Source: an uncultured Alphaproteobacteria bacterium (GTDB taxonomy: Bacteria; Pseudomonadota; Alphaproteobacteria; Thalassobaculales; Thalassobaculaceae). Taken from it: a stretch of DNA of 47,256 nucleotides. The notes under the pieces are model-generated. The model was not told the DNA's origin, made no database searches, and saw nothing but the letters and a program-made list of their open reading frames with translations. Shown here in pieces: positions 34,680 through 43,601 of this stretch. Both the position numbers and the translations under genes were made by a program. The DNA is taken from positions 1 through 47,256 of the forward strand of contig CACHDV010000004.1 in NCBI GenBank assembly GCA_902578675.1, read 5' to 3'. Numbering within the stretch: position 1 is the first letter of the stretch; each line of letters opens with the position of its first letter.

Positions 34680-35360
34680 TTATGCAGGTCGTTTAATCAA
34701 AGATAAAAATTCTGTTCGTAGATCGGGGTTTTCTTTAAAACATCCTATTAGCGTTTTTGTGACCATATTGACCCCAGGCTTATGAACACCGCGAGTTGTC
34801 ATACAGCCGTGTTCTGCTTCTATGAGTACGGCAACTCCTTTAGGTTTAAGGGTATCATTTATGGCATTTGCGACTTGTGAAGTAAGTTTTTCTTGAATTT
34901 GTAAACGTTTAGAAAAAAGTTCCACTGTCCGGGCCAGCTTACTTATTCCGACCACACGATTTTCTGGTATATAAGCTACATGAGCTACGCCAGTAATAGG
35001 TATAAGGTGGTGCTCACAATAGGATTCAACTCTTATATCTTTAAGTAGTACTATGTCGCCGTAACCATCGGTTTCTTCGAACGTGCGTTCCAATATCTCA
35101 CTTGGGTCTTGAGTATATCCACTAAAAAGTTCAGCGTATGAATTAATGACACGCTTTGGCGTATCGATTAATCCTTCTCGAGTTGGGTCATCGCCCATCC
35201 ACTTTATAAGGGTTCGTACGGCTTGTTCTGCCTCTGACCGAGTGGGGTGTGTGTTTGTGCTTGCGTTGCTTGGCGAGCTTTTAGAGCTTATGTGGTCGTC
35301 TGGTGACACAATATATTCCTCTTTACTTTTGTTGGTCGGCAGTTTCAATTTCGCTAACAA
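34680..35360 (-). CDS. folE: GTP cyclohydrolase I
   Basis: The 226-residue type IA enzyme opens the GTP ring to make 7,8-dihydroneopterin triphosphate for folate. The zinc site is Cys115 and His118 in ESYCEHHLIP, and Cys186 in EAEHGCMTTRGVHKPG. RVVGISKLARTVELFSKRLQIQEKLT matches the GTP-binding core. The first roughly 40 residues are low-complexity and Ser/Thr/Asn-rich, so the true start could lie downstream; TTG 35360 is the longest option. A 12-bp palindrome (35367-35378) lies just upstream of this start. Confidence 0.95.
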   Translation of the reverse strand: MLAKLKLPTNKSKEEYIVSPDDHISSKSSPSNASTNTHPTRSEAEQAVRTLIKWMGDDPTREGLIDTPKRVINSYAELFSGYTQDPSEILERTFEETDGYGDIVLLKDIRVESYCEHHLIPITGVAHVAYIPENRVVGISKLARTVELFSKRLQIQEKLTSQVANAINDTLKPKGVAVLIEAEHGCMTTRGVHKPGVNMVTKTLIGCFKENPDLRTEFLSLIKRPA

Positions 35361-35420
35361 AGTCTCATAAGATCTTATCTCAAACTTTACGAATTAATTC
35401 TGTCAATATTAACTTGTTTT

Positions 35421-35813
35421 TTAATTAACGTGCTTTGGCTGGTGCGGACTGTCCAGCGAGAAAACTGGGATACTGACGTCAAATAATTGTCCATTTTTGC
35501 CTTCCATTTGATAGATCCCAGACATTAATCCTGATGGTGTGGTTAACGGCGTGCCGCTGGTATATTCAAAGTACTCGCCTGGTTTTAACACCGGTTGTTC
35601 ACCAACTACACCGGGACCTCGAACGGTTTGAGTTTGGCCAAGAGAATTGGTTATCGACCAGTGTCTGTTAATTAATTGAACCGTTTCTTGACCTAAATTT
35701 TCAATTTTAACTTCATACGCCCAAACGTATCTAGCATCGTCTGGTGACGAATGTTCATCCAAAAAAGATGGGACCACAGTGATGCGAATTGATTTAGTTG
35801 TTTCGGAATACAA
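35421..35813 (-). CDS. apaG: ApaG family protein
   Basis: The 130-residue ApaG-domain protein shows VTVVPSFLDEHSSPDDARYVWAYEV, IENLGQETVQLINRHWSITNS, VRGPGVVGEQPVLKPGEYFEYTSG and GIYQMEGKNGQLFDVSIPVF, all core strands of the fold. The GxGxVGxQP-type loop is characteristic. ApaG is linked to cobalt resistance and diadenosine-tetraphosphate levels in enterobacteria, but its molecular role is unclear. It is upstream of folE on the same strand with about 60 nt between them. Confidence 0.95.
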   Translation of the reverse strand: MYSETTKSIRITVVPSFLDEHSSPDDARYVWAYEVKIENLGQETVQLINRHWSITNSLGQTQTVRGPGVVGEQPVLKPGEYFEYTSGTPLTTPSGLMSGIYQMEGKNGQLFDVSIPVFSLDSPHQPKHVN

Positions 35814-36033
35814 ACTTATAACTCCAACGCAAATAGTACCGTCCTGCTAAAAAGAGATGGGGCATCGACAAATAAATTCAACACAAAAGCACCATCCCTA
35901 AATACTTCAACCAGTCATATAGCATTAAACTGATCGACCCATCGACTTTTATTTTATTGAATGACAGTGAAAAATGAAATAACAAAAGGAAATTTTAACA
36001 ATTTACCTTTTCTCCTAACATTCGGATAAAGCT

Positions 36034-36258
36034 ATGGATAAAGGAATACAAATACCCTCTCCATGTGTCGGTGTTTGCCAAATAAATGCCTCAACTAAAT
36101 ATTGTTTAGGGTGCTGGCGGACCTTGAAGGAGGTTGCTCATTGGTCTCGTTATTCAAATGATGAGAAAGAAATTCTGATGACAGAGCTTGCTGAACGACA
36201 GAAACGTCTTGGATCTAATAAACGGAGGGACACAAGACGTTCCAGACGAATAAAGTAG
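36034..36258 (+). CDS. DUF1289 family protein
   Basis: The 74-residue protein has the Cys pattern of DUF1289: SPCVGVCQINASTKYCLGCWRT with Cys11, Cys15, Cys24 and Cys27, followed by the EVAHWSRYSNDEKEIL helix. The four cysteines could bind a metal or a small cluster. The C-terminus is strongly basic (SNKRRDTRRSRRIK). The family is common and uncharacterised in proteobacteria. It is divergent from apaG across a 220-nt spacer in which I see no clear signal. Confidence 0.88.
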   Translation: MDKGIQIPSPCVGVCQINASTKYCLGCWRTLKEVAHWSRYSNDEKEILMTELAERQKRLGSNKRRDTRRSRRIK

Positions 36259-36383
36259 TTTTCAGGCGAAAAAAAAGTTTAATCTTGTGCGTAAATGCTT
36301 TATCCGCAGCCAATTGGGAAACGGAATATAGACAAAATGTGAATTAAAAGAATGGCAAGTAATTATAAATTCAATAATGCAAG

Positions 36384-36842
36384 ATGTTTGCCTTGAAACA
36401 AGTGAAAAAGATAACGGGTCGTAATTTGAACCAATCGGATCAATCACCATGGTACCCAGACCATCGAAGTGATTACTTTGTTAACAAGGATGGTGTAATT
36501 TATGCGGGTGCGCACTTAATTATTGATATGTGGGATGCGATTAATCTTTCAAATAGGGAGGTTATTCATAATACACTTAAAAAAATAGCAAAGGCGTGTG
36601 ATGCTCAAATACTGCATATACATCTCCATTCTTTTGATGAAAATCAAGGTATAACAGGTGTGATAGTTTTGGCGGAATCGCATATAAATATCCACACTTG
36701 GCCCGAAGTGGGGTTTGCTGCGCTTGATATTTTCATGTGTGGGAGAACGAACCCAGTAGCGTCAATCCCTGTTTTAGAGACCGCCTTTAAACCACAACGT
36801 ATGGAAGTTCAGACGGTTACAAGGGGGATAATAACAAAATAA
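36384..36842 (+). CDS. speD: S-adenosylmethionine decarboxylase proenzyme
   Basis: The 152-residue pyruvoyl enzyme is of the prokaryotic class. Self-cleavage should occur between Glu98 and Ser99 in LAESHINIHTWPE. His104 and Cys119 (FMCG) occupy the spacing of the processing and catalytic residues known from the Thermotoga enzyme (Ser63, His68, Cys83). An N-terminal extension of about 36 residues precedes the core. It makes decarboxylated SAM for spermidine. No spermidine synthase gene is adjacent. The start ATG 36384 has no clear ribosome-binding site. Confidence 0.95.
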   Translation: MFALKQVKKITGRNLNQSDQSPWYPDHRSDYFVNKDGVIYAGAHLIIDMWDAINLSNREVIHNTLKKIAKACDAQILHIHLHSFDENQGITGVIVLAESHINIHTWPEVGFAALDIFMCGRTNPVASIPVLETAFKPQRMEVQTVTRGIITK

Positions 36843-36883
36843 CTTGGTCTCTTTGACAATCGTCCATCTCTAACGAGGTTTAT

Positions 36884-37939
36884 ATGACCCATGCCAATCC
36901 AGAGTTTTCAATAATTATTGTTACACATAATTCGAACTATTACCTCGTCGAATGTATGAAAGCCTTAACTACCCAAAGGAATAAAAACTTTGAGATAATA
37001 ATTGTAGATAACAATTCAAACGAAGATCTAGTAAACTTCGATAATTTTAACTCATTAGAAATAAAAATTATAAAGCTTGAAAAAAATTTTGGATTCGCAG
37101 CTGCTAATAACATTGGAGCCAAAAGAGCTATTGGTAAGTGGCTAATTACCTTAAATCCTGATGCTATACCTGAAGATAACTGGTTATCGGAAATCGAAGT
37201 GGGAATAAAACGGTATCCAAAAACTAGAATATTTGGTTCTAAGCAGTTGAAATATGATAATCCGAGTAAACTAGATGGGGCAGGGGATCATTATCACTGC
37301 ACAGGCATTGCTTGGCGGGGTGGTGAAGGCGATTCAGCCGAAACAATTCTGGAAGACGCCGTAGTGATGAGTCCATGTGCCGCCGCAGCAATATATCATC
37401 GAGATATTTATGTTTCGATGGGTGGAATGGCTGAATATTTTTTCTGTTATTATGAAGATGTTGATTTGGGCCTGCGTTTCCGATTGCTCGGGCATGAAAC
37501 GATCCAGTTGGCTGGCGCGAAGGTTCGGCATGTAGGTTCAACAACGGCTGGAAAGAATTCAAAGTTCATAAAATATTATGTTAGCAGGAATAGGATTTGG
37601 ACATTCATAAGATGTGTTCCTGGATTATTGTTTGCCGCGTGCCTGCCGCTCCTGATTTTGAGCATAGTCACGAGACTTTGCTTTTCCATATTTACAGGTG
37701 ATACCTTTACCAAACTAAAAGCATTTTTTGATGCATTCCGGAGACTTTTTTGGATATGGAATGATAGAAAGGTTATACAAAAAGCACGAAAATCCTCTGT
37801 GTTACAATTCGGTTCCAATATGACATGGTCTATCGGGAAATTGATTTTGAGGTCTAGTGACTGTCGCCCCATTTCGCCTGAAAAATTTAGTAAAGAGCCA
37901 GGTGCTCCTTTTCAAGCAGGTGGTTTAGATGGTTCCTAA
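36884..37939 (+). CDS. Glycosyltransferase family 2 protein (rhamnosyltransferase-like)
   Basis: The 351-residue protein begins with a GT2 GT-A domain: FSIIIVTHNSNYYLVECMKAL, IIIVDNNSNED, KNFGFAAANNIGAKRAIGKW, and the DxD-type NPDAIPEDNW. An acceptor part follows with FFCYYEDVDLGLRFRLLGHE. The C-terminal third has a hydrophobic segment near residues 245-270 that may anchor it to the membrane. The pattern fits WbbL-type rhamnosyl- and related transferases of surface polysaccharide synthesis. It overlaps the next gene by 11 nt. Confidence 0.9.
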   Translation: MTHANPEFSIIIVTHNSNYYLVECMKALTTQRNKNFEIIIVDNNSNEDLVNFDNFNSLEIKIIKLEKNFGFAAANNIGAKRAIGKWLITLNPDAIPEDNWLSEIEVGIKRYPKTRIFGSKQLKYDNPSKLDGAGDHYHCTGIAWRGGEGDSAETILEDAVVMSPCAAAAIYHRDIYVSMGGMAEYFFCYYEDVDLGLRFRLLGHETIQLAGAKVRHVGSTTAGKNSKFIKYYVSRNRIWTFIRCVPGLLFAACLPLLILSIVTRLCFSIFTGDTFTKLKAFFDAFRRLFWIWNDRKVIQKARKSSVLQFGSNMTWSIGKLILRSSDCRPISPEKFSKEPGAPFQAGGLDGS

Positions 37940-38882
37940 AATTGACCCTACAGTTGCTGCTGTGGTTGTTGTTTTTGATCCTGATGATCGTTTTAGACAA
38001 CTGTTACTTTCGTTGGTCGAACAAGTTAACAAAGTATGGATCATTGATAATCAGCCAAATTCTGTTTCTTGTAACTATATAAAAGGTGGACAGTTTCAAC
38101 AAAGAAATGACATCAAACTGGTAGAAAATAAAAAAAACGTCGGCCTTGCTGCTGCTCAAAACCAGGGAATAAAACTAGCTCTAGAAGATGGAGTGGATTG
38201 GGTTCTACTACTAGACCAGGACAGTATACTTGATAAAGACTTTGTAAAAAATATGCTGGATACGGCTCTTAAATATGAAAATAAAAAAAACATAGGGTTC
38301 TTAACTCCAAGACACGAATATGACGACGGACGTCCTTCAGTTCCAACTTATTCAAAGGGATCATTTTTAAAACCTAGACGCTATCATATGAGCTTAGCTG
38401 AAATTGATGATACACTTTTATTTGGAATGGCCTCAGGAAGTTTTATCCCTAGACAAACATTAGAAGAAGTTGGTCTGATGCGTGAGGAGTTTTGGATCGA
38501 TTATATAGATTATGAGTTCTCATTCAGGGTGCGAAAGCGAGGTTTGCGAATTCTAGGGGTTGGCGGAGCACGTTTAAATCATCGCCTTGGTATAGCGAAC
38601 TATCTAAAAATTCTAGGAAAAGTATTATCTTTTCAGGTTCATCCCGCCTTCAGAAGATATACTATTTACAGGAATAGGGTTACAGTTATAAAGGAGTATT
38701 CCACGCTTTTTCCAGATTTTCTATTGTTTGAAATTTTATCGATAGCAAAAGACTTATTAAAACTCGTTTTACTGGAGGATCAGAAATTTAATAAGTTACG
38801 TTCAATATTTATTGGTACTATGCATGGCATGACCGGATCGTTTGATCGAAGTAGTAATCATAGAGAAGGTGAGAACTACTAA
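37929..38882 (+). CDS. Rhamnosyltransferase-like glycosyltransferase family 2 protein
   Basis: The 317-residue GT2 protein has VAAVVVVFDPDDRFRQLLLSL, WIIDNQPNS, NVGLAAAQNQGIKLALE, the DxD-like metal site LLLDQDSILD, GMASGSFIPRQTLEEVGLMR and FWIDYIDYEFSFRVRKRG. The DQDS and FIDYxDxE pattern is typical of RfbF/RgpB-like rhamnosyltransferases. With the complete dTDP-rhamnose pathway 1.2 kb to the right, dTDP-rhamnose is the likeliest donor. It converges with the next GT2 gene with 3 nt between the stops. Confidence 0.9.
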   Translation: MVPKIDPTVAAVVVVFDPDDRFRQLLLSLVEQVNKVWIIDNQPNSVSCNYIKGGQFQQRNDIKLVENKKNVGLAAAQNQGIKLALEDGVDWVLLLDQDSILDKDFVKNMLDTALKYENKKNIGFLTPRHEYDDGRPSVPTYSKGSFLKPRRYHMSLAEIDDTLLFGMASGSFIPRQTLEEVGLMREEFWIDYIDYEFSFRVRKRGLRILGVGGARLNHRLGIANYLKILGKVLSFQVHPAFRRYTIYRNRVTVIKEYSTLFPDFLLFEILSIAKDLLKLVLLEDQKFNKLRSIFIGTMHGMTGSFDRSSNHREGENY

Positions 38883-38885
38883 TTG

Positions 38886-39893
38886 TTAGCGTCCCAAAAG
38901 TTTGTTTCCAAACCAAAGAAATGTTAGTTTGGGAAATATTATCGCGAGACGAATATAGATGGCTAGAGATAGTGCCCTGAGTGCCCAAGCTGGATATTGT
39001 TCAGTAAAATGTTTTTTGAAATATTTGCAAAAACTTCGCGCCTTATGCCATTCCACTACACCAGGAAAACTCTCGCTGCTTCCCTTCCTATGGATTACGG
39101 AAACGTGCGGCAAGTACAGAATTGACCCATTAATTTTTTCAATACGCAAACAAAAATCGATATCTTCAACATGGAGGAAATAGTCTTCATCCATGCCGCC
39201 TAACTCGACAAAAACTTGCTTGGGCATTAGCATAAATGCGCCTGATATACATTGAACAGGGGTGATTTTGGACAATGGAGTTGTTTCATTAAGATTCAAG
39301 CGCTTAAAGTGCGGATGATTAGGAGCGAGCCGGTCTAGCCGGAATTGCTCAACGCAGCAAGTCCAGGGCGTCATTAAATTACGTCGTGCACCTCTTTGTT
39401 CAGTACCATCAACATTCTCTATCCTAACGGTAAGAAGCGAGGTGTTGGGGTGACTTTCAAAAACTTCCAAGGCTGGAATGAGAGTGTCAATTTGTAATAT
39501 AGTATCTGGGTTCAATAGAAGGATATATTCCCCGCGTGCCCTTCTGACGCCGAGGTTGCAACCCTTTGAGAATCCAACGTTTCCATGTCCCGTTATAATT
39601 TCAAATTTTGAATTTTTGTCGGCTATTTCGTTCAATTGCTGGACGGTTTGTCTTGTATTTCCATTATCCACAAGTATCAATTGATGCAGTTTGCTCTGTC
39701 TAAGAACTGAGCGAATACAATCCATTAGTACTTCCCCAGTTTTATAAGAGACAATAACTACGCTACACACCCCTTTAGCCTCAACCAAACTGTAAGGGGA
39801 TTCGTTCCCAAGCGGTGCAAGCTTAACAACATTAGCATTATTATTTGGCGGCCTCTTATCGGTATTTTCAGCGTCGCTAACTAGGTTCTTCAT
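38886..39893 (-). CDS. WbbL-like glycosyltransferase family 2 protein
   Basis: The 335-residue protein has a variable first 35 residues and then a GT2 core: VVIVSYKTGEVLMDCIRSVL, LILVDNGNT, GNVGFSKGCNLGVRRARGEY, DxD-type LLNPDTILQ, CISGAFMLMPKQVFVELGGM and YFLHVEDIDFCLRIEKING. This matches WbbL-type rhamnosyltransferases that add rhamnose to a lipid-linked sugar. A hydrophobic C-terminal helix (RALSLAIYIRLAII) may bind the membrane. It is the only leftward gene of the polysaccharide module and diverges from rmlC across a 203-nt AT-rich spacer. Confidence 0.9.
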   Translation of the reverse strand: MKNLVSDAENTDKRPPNNNANVVKLAPLGNESPYSLVEAKGVCSVVIVSYKTGEVLMDCIRSVLRQSKLHQLILVDNGNTRQTVQQLNEIADKNSKFEIITGHGNVGFSKGCNLGVRRARGEYILLLNPDTILQIDTLIPALEVFESHPNTSLLTVRIENVDGTEQRGARRNLMTPWTCCVEQFRLDRLAPNHPHFKRLNLNETTPLSKITPVQCISGAFMLMPKQVFVELGGMDEDYFLHVEDIDFCLRIEKINGSILYLPHVSVIHRKGSSESFPGVVEWHKARSFCKYFKKHFTEQYPAWALRALSLAIYIRLAIIFPKLTFLWFGNKLLGR

Positions 39894-40096
39894 CTTTAAT
39901 CCTAAATAAAAAATATAGCTTATTTTGAATGAGTAAGTTTACTTCATTTTAACAAAGCAAAAACTGGTACCGATCATAATATTAACATAAAACTCGGTTA
40001 AAAGATATTTACCAACGCGGTAGTTTCTAGTCTCTTTTTATCTTCATGTTTTACTGCTTCATTGCGAAGATCTTAATTAGATGATATGAGCCATCG

Positions 40097-40690
40097 GTGA
40101 AAATAGAGATATTAGGTTTGTTTACTGTGAAAATAGAACCAACTAGAATAGACGATATAAAGATTATTTGGCCGGATAAATTTGGCGATCATCGGGGGTT
40201 TTTTTCTGAAACTTTCAACTCTGAGAAATTCAAGCGGAATGGCCTAGATTTATCTTTTTGTCAGGATAACCACTCTTTATCTGAAAAGGCGGGAACTTTA
40301 AGGGGGCTGCATTTCCAGATAAATCCATGTGCGCAAGGTAAACTTCTGCGAGTAACTCGAGGGGCTATTTATGATGTTGCGGTGGATATACGAGCCGGAT
40401 CACCTACTTTCGGGGAATGGGTGGGTTATGAAATAAGTGCAAAGTTGTGGAATCAAATATTTATACCCGTTGGTTTTGCCCACGGCTTTTGTACACTCGA
40501 AGACAATACAGAAGTGATGTATAAAGTGACGGCTCCATATTCTCCGGAGAATGAGAGAGGTTTAGCTTGGAATGATGATGAGCTAGCTATAGATTGGCCC
40601 ATCGATAATAATGCGCCGATCTTATCGGAAAAAGACACCAATTATCCCGAGCTAAGCAATTTGCCTACATTTTTTAAGTATGAAATCTAA
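40097..40690 (+). CDS. rfbC: dTDP-4-dehydrorhamnose 3,5-epimerase
   Basis: The 197-residue cupin epimerase has FGDHRGFFSETFN, the catalytic histidine in LRGLHFQ, KLLRVTRGAIYDVAVDIRAGSPTFGEW, FIPVGFAHGFCTLEDNTEVMYKVTAPYSPENERGL and the late LSEKD. It makes dTDP-4-keto-L-rhamnose. GTG 40097 is the longest start. A second in-frame GTG at 40127, inside a near repeat of the same bases (GTGAAAATAGA), would give 187 residues, nearer the usual length, and may be the real start. It is the first gene of rmlCBDA. Confidence 0.95.
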   Translation: MKIEILGLFTVKIEPTRIDDIKIIWPDKFGDHRGFFSETFNSEKFKRNGLDLSFCQDNHSLSEKAGTLRGLHFQINPCAQGKLLRVTRGAIYDVAVDIRAGSPTFGEWVGYEISAKLWNQIFIPVGFAHGFCTLEDNTEVMYKVTAPYSPENERGLAWNDDELAIDWPIDNNAPILSEKDTNYPELSNLPTFFKYEI

Positions 40691-40702
40691 GCTAGATCCA
40701 TA

Positions 40703-41776
40703 ATGAAAGAAGAAGCAAAAAAAATATTGGTGACAGGAGGTGCTGGTTTTATTGGGTCAGCGGTAATTCGGTATTTAATAAATACGATTGGTTGTTTCGT
40801 GCTCAACGTCGATAAATTGACGTACGCAGGCAACTTGAATTCTCTGAAAAATGTAATTTCGAACCCAAAATACAGCTTCGAAAAACTCGACATTTGTGAT
40901 GAGCAGAAATTAGATAGGGTAGTAAAAGAATATAAACCAAATATCATTATGCACCTAGCGGCGGAGAGCCATGTTGACAGATCGATTGATGGCCCTAGCG
41001 ACTTTATCCAAACCAACATTGTTGGCACTTATAACCTATTAGAGGTTTCAAGAAGCTTCTGGAGCCAGTTGGATGAAAACGAAAAAGAACAGTTTCGATT
41101 TCATCATGTTTCAACAGACGAAGTATTTGGTTCCTTAGGTTTGCATGGTGCTTTCACAGAAACTACGCGATATGACCCCCGGTCCCCATATTCTGCCAGT
41201 AAGGCGTCAGCCGATCATCTAGTTAGAGCATGGCACGAAACCTTCGGCTTACCAGTAGTTTTGAGCAATTGCTCAAACAATTATGGTCCATACCATTTCC
41301 CAGAAAAACTGATCCCATTGATGATTATAAAGGCACTAAAGGGTGAGGCTATGCCAGTCTATGGAGCAGGGAACAATGTTCGCGACTGGTTGTACGTTGA
41401 TGATCATGCCCGCGCACTTTACGAAATAGCGTCAAAAGGTCGGCCAGGCGAAAGTTACAACGTTGGTGGCAGCTCAGAAGTAAGTAATATTGAAGTGGTA
41501 AAAACTATTTGCACAATATTGGATGAGTTATCGCCAAGAAAAAACGGTAGAAAATACCAGGAGCAAATCACTTTTGTATCAGATCGACCAGGGCATGATT
41601 TTCGTTACGCGATTGATGCAACAAAAATAAAATCGGAATTTGGTTGGGTGCCACGTGAGACGTTCGAGACAGGACTTAGGAAAACGGTTCAATGGTACTT
41701 AGATAACCGAAATTGGTGGGAGCGTATATTAAACAAGCAGTATCAAGGCGAGCGTTTGGGGGGCTCAGCGAATTGA
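40703..41776 (+). CDS. rfbB: dTDP-glucose 4,6-dehydratase
   Basis: The 357-residue extended short-chain dehydrogenase has the NAD-binding motif [10 protein letters not shown] near the N-terminus, [21 protein letters not shown], the catalytic STDEVFG pair Asp-Glu, and [10 protein letters not shown] with the YxxxK motif. [18 protein letters not shown] and the substrate region [15 protein letters not shown] complete the family pattern. It converts dTDP-glucose to dTDP-4-keto-6-deoxyglucose. It lies 12 nt after rfbC and 1 nt before rfbD. Confidence 0.97.
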   Translation: MKEEAKKILVTGGAGFIGSAVIRYLINTIGCFVLNVDKLTYAGNLNSLKNVISNPKYSFEKLDICDEQKLDRVVKEYKPNIIMHLAAESHVDRSIDGPSDFIQTNIVGTYNLLEVSRSFWSQLDENEKEQFRFHHVSTDEVFGSLGLHGAFTETTRYDPRSPYSASKASADHLVRAWHETFGLPVVLSNCSNNYGPYHFPEKLIPLMIIKALKGEAMPVYGAGNNVRDWLYVDDHARALYEIASKGRPGESYNVGGSSEVSNIEVVKTICTILDELSPRKNGRKYQEQITFVSDRPGHDFRYAIDATKIKSEFGWVPRETFETGLRKTVQWYLDNRNWWERILNKQYQGERLGGSAN

Positions 41777-41777
41777 C

Positions 41778-42674
41778 ATGCGGACAGGCAAGCAAAAAAT
41801 ATTGATACTTGGTGCTAATGGACAGGTTGGGAAAGAGCTTTCAAAGCGTGCTGATGATTTTGAAGTTAACGCCACAGCTTTCACGCGTACAGAACTAGAT
41901 ATAACAGACAGTCAAGAGGTAGCGAGAATTTTGGAAAACTTACGCCCTCACACTGTAATTAACGCTGCGGCTTATACGGCGGTAGATGACGCCGAAAAAC
42001 GTCCAGAGGTTGCGTATAAAGTAAACCGTGATGCACCCGAAAACCTGGCAAAGATTTGTGAAAAGTTGTCAATCCCGATTATACACATGTCAACTGATTA
42101 TGTGTTTGATGGGAAAAAATCAGGTGCTTATCTTGAGGGTGACCCAGTCCGTCCGTTAGGAATTTATGGTCGGTCAAAGGAGGCTGGAGAAGCTGTCATA
42201 CGGGATAATACTGAAAAATATATTATTTTTAGGACTTCGTGGGTTTATGCGGCGCATGGGAACAATTTCCTCCGCACTATGATGAGATTGGCTAATGAGC
42301 GCAGTGAGCTTAACATAGTGGAAGATCAGTGCGGTGTGCCAACATGTGCAGTTGATATTGCTGACGCACTTTTACTGATATCGAAACGGATAACTAACAA
42401 TACGTTGGAACCGTTATGGGGGACTTTTCACTATACATCCAGGAACCCTACAACATGGCGTAGTTTTGCGGAAGAAATCTTCAAGGAACTCCAGAATTAC
42501 AAAATGAGCGTGCCACTCGTTAATGGTATTCCGAGCAGTCAATATCCCACGCCGGCGTTGCGTCCTCTCAATTCGGTTTTAAATTGTGATAAAATAGAAC
42601 GAGTTTTCAGTGTGCCGAGAAGAGATTGGAAAGAAGGCATGCGTGAGGTTGTTGCCCAACTTTTAACAAACTAG
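41778..42674 (+). CDS. rfbD: dTDP-4-dehydrorhamnose reductase
   Basis: The 298-residue NADPH-dependent reductase completes dTDP-L-rhamnose synthesis. It has [16 protein letters not shown] at the nucleotide site, [54 protein letters not shown] with YxxxK, and [17 protein letters not shown]. All match RmlD, with a standard length. It starts 1 nt after rfbB and is followed by rfbA after 28 nt. Confidence 0.96.
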   Translation: MRTGKQKILILGANGQVGKELSKRADDFEVNATAFTRTELDITDSQEVARILENLRPHTVINAAAYTAVDDAEKRPEVAYKVNRDAPENLAKICEKLSIPIIHMSTDYVFDGKKSGAYLEGDPVRPLGIYGRSKEAGEAVIRDNTEKYIIFRTSWVYAAHGNNFLRTMMRLANERSELNIVEDQCGVPTCAVDIADALLLISKRITNNTLEPLWGTFHYTSRNPTTWRSFAEEIFKELQNYKMSVPLVNGIPSSQYPTPALRPLNSVLNCDKIERVFSVPRRDWKEGMREVVAQLLTN

Positions 42675-42702
42675 TACTCATTTAGTAAAAAGGGATATAG
42701 GC

Positions 42703-43572
42703 ATGAAAGGAATTATTCTCGCGGGTGGTTCGGGAACGAGGTTATATCCCCTTACAATTTCAGTTTCCAAGCAGATGCTGCCAATATATGACAAGCCGAT
42801 GATCTACTATCCTCTAAGCATTCTAATGCTAGCAGGCATTCGTGAAATACTGATAATAACGACACCCGAAGACCAACCTGCTTTTAAGCTCTTATTAGGG
42901 GACGGAAGTAAATGGGGTTTGTCTCTTAACTATGCAGTTCAACCAAAACCAGAGGGTCTGGCCCAAGCATTTATTATCGGGAAAAAATTTATAGGAAACG
43001 ATCATTGTTGCTTAATTCTAGGCGATAATATCTTTTATGGACACGGATTATCTGAAATTTTAACAACGGCTTCAACCTTGAAAGCTGGAGCGACCGTTTT
43101 TGGATATTATGTCAATGATCCGGAGAGATATGGTGTTGTTGCTTTCGACGAAAACGGCTTTGCCAAAAGTATAGAAGAAAAGCCTGTAAAACCAGAATCA
43201 AACTGGGCAGTTACGGGGCTTTATTTTTACGATAATGAAGTCATTGATATAGCGGAAAGTATTAAACCCTCTGACAGGGGGGAATTAGAGATAACTGATG
43301 TAAATCGTGTTTACCTGGAGCAGAATTCCCTTAGGGTTCAGCAACTTGGTCGAGGTTTCACTTGGTTAGATACAGGAACCCATGAATCTTTATTGCAAGC
43401 GTCCGAATTTGTAAGAACAGTTGAAGACAGACAGGGTTTGAAAATAGCCTGCCTGGAAGAGATAGCCTTTAGTAAAGGGTTTATCGACTCAAAACAACTG
43501 TCCGAGCTTGCAGCCCCATTACTAAAAAGTGGATATGGGCAGTATTTGATGGCCCTTATTGACTCAAGATAA
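42703..43572 (+). CDS. rfbA: Glucose-1-phosphate thymidylyltransferase
   Basis: The 289-residue nucleotidyltransferase commits glucose-1-phosphate to dTDP-glucose. Motifs are the signature [11 protein letters not shown] (residues 8-18), [18 protein letters not shown], the metal-site [52 protein letters not shown] and [17 protein letters not shown]. It has typical RmlA length. It ends the rml operon and converges on the alcohol dehydrogenase gene with 29 nt between. No clear terminator hairpin is seen there. Confidence 0.97.
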   Translation: MKGIILAGGSGTRLYPLTISVSKQMLPIYDKPMIYYPLSILMLAGIREILIITTPEDQPAFKLLLGDGSKWGLSLNYAVQPKPEGLAQAFIIGKKFIGNDHCCLILGDNIFYGHGLSEILTTASTLKAGATVFGYYVNDPERYGVVAFDENGFAKSIEEKPVKPESNWAVTGLYFYDNEVIDIAESIKPSDRGELEITDVNRVYLEQNSLRVQQLGRGFTWLDTGTHESLLQASEFVRTVEDRQGLKIACLEEIAFSKGFIDSKQLSELAAPLLKSGYGQYLMALIDSR

Positions 43573-43601
43573 CTCGTATTCAACTTATTGCGTATGTCGT
43601 T

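Noticed and set aside
35367-35378. ATAAGATCTTAT palindrome just upstream of folE
   Set aside because: It is a 12-bp AT-rich palindrome with only 6 nt to the proposed TTG start. The start itself is uncertain, and such palindromes are common by chance in this composition.
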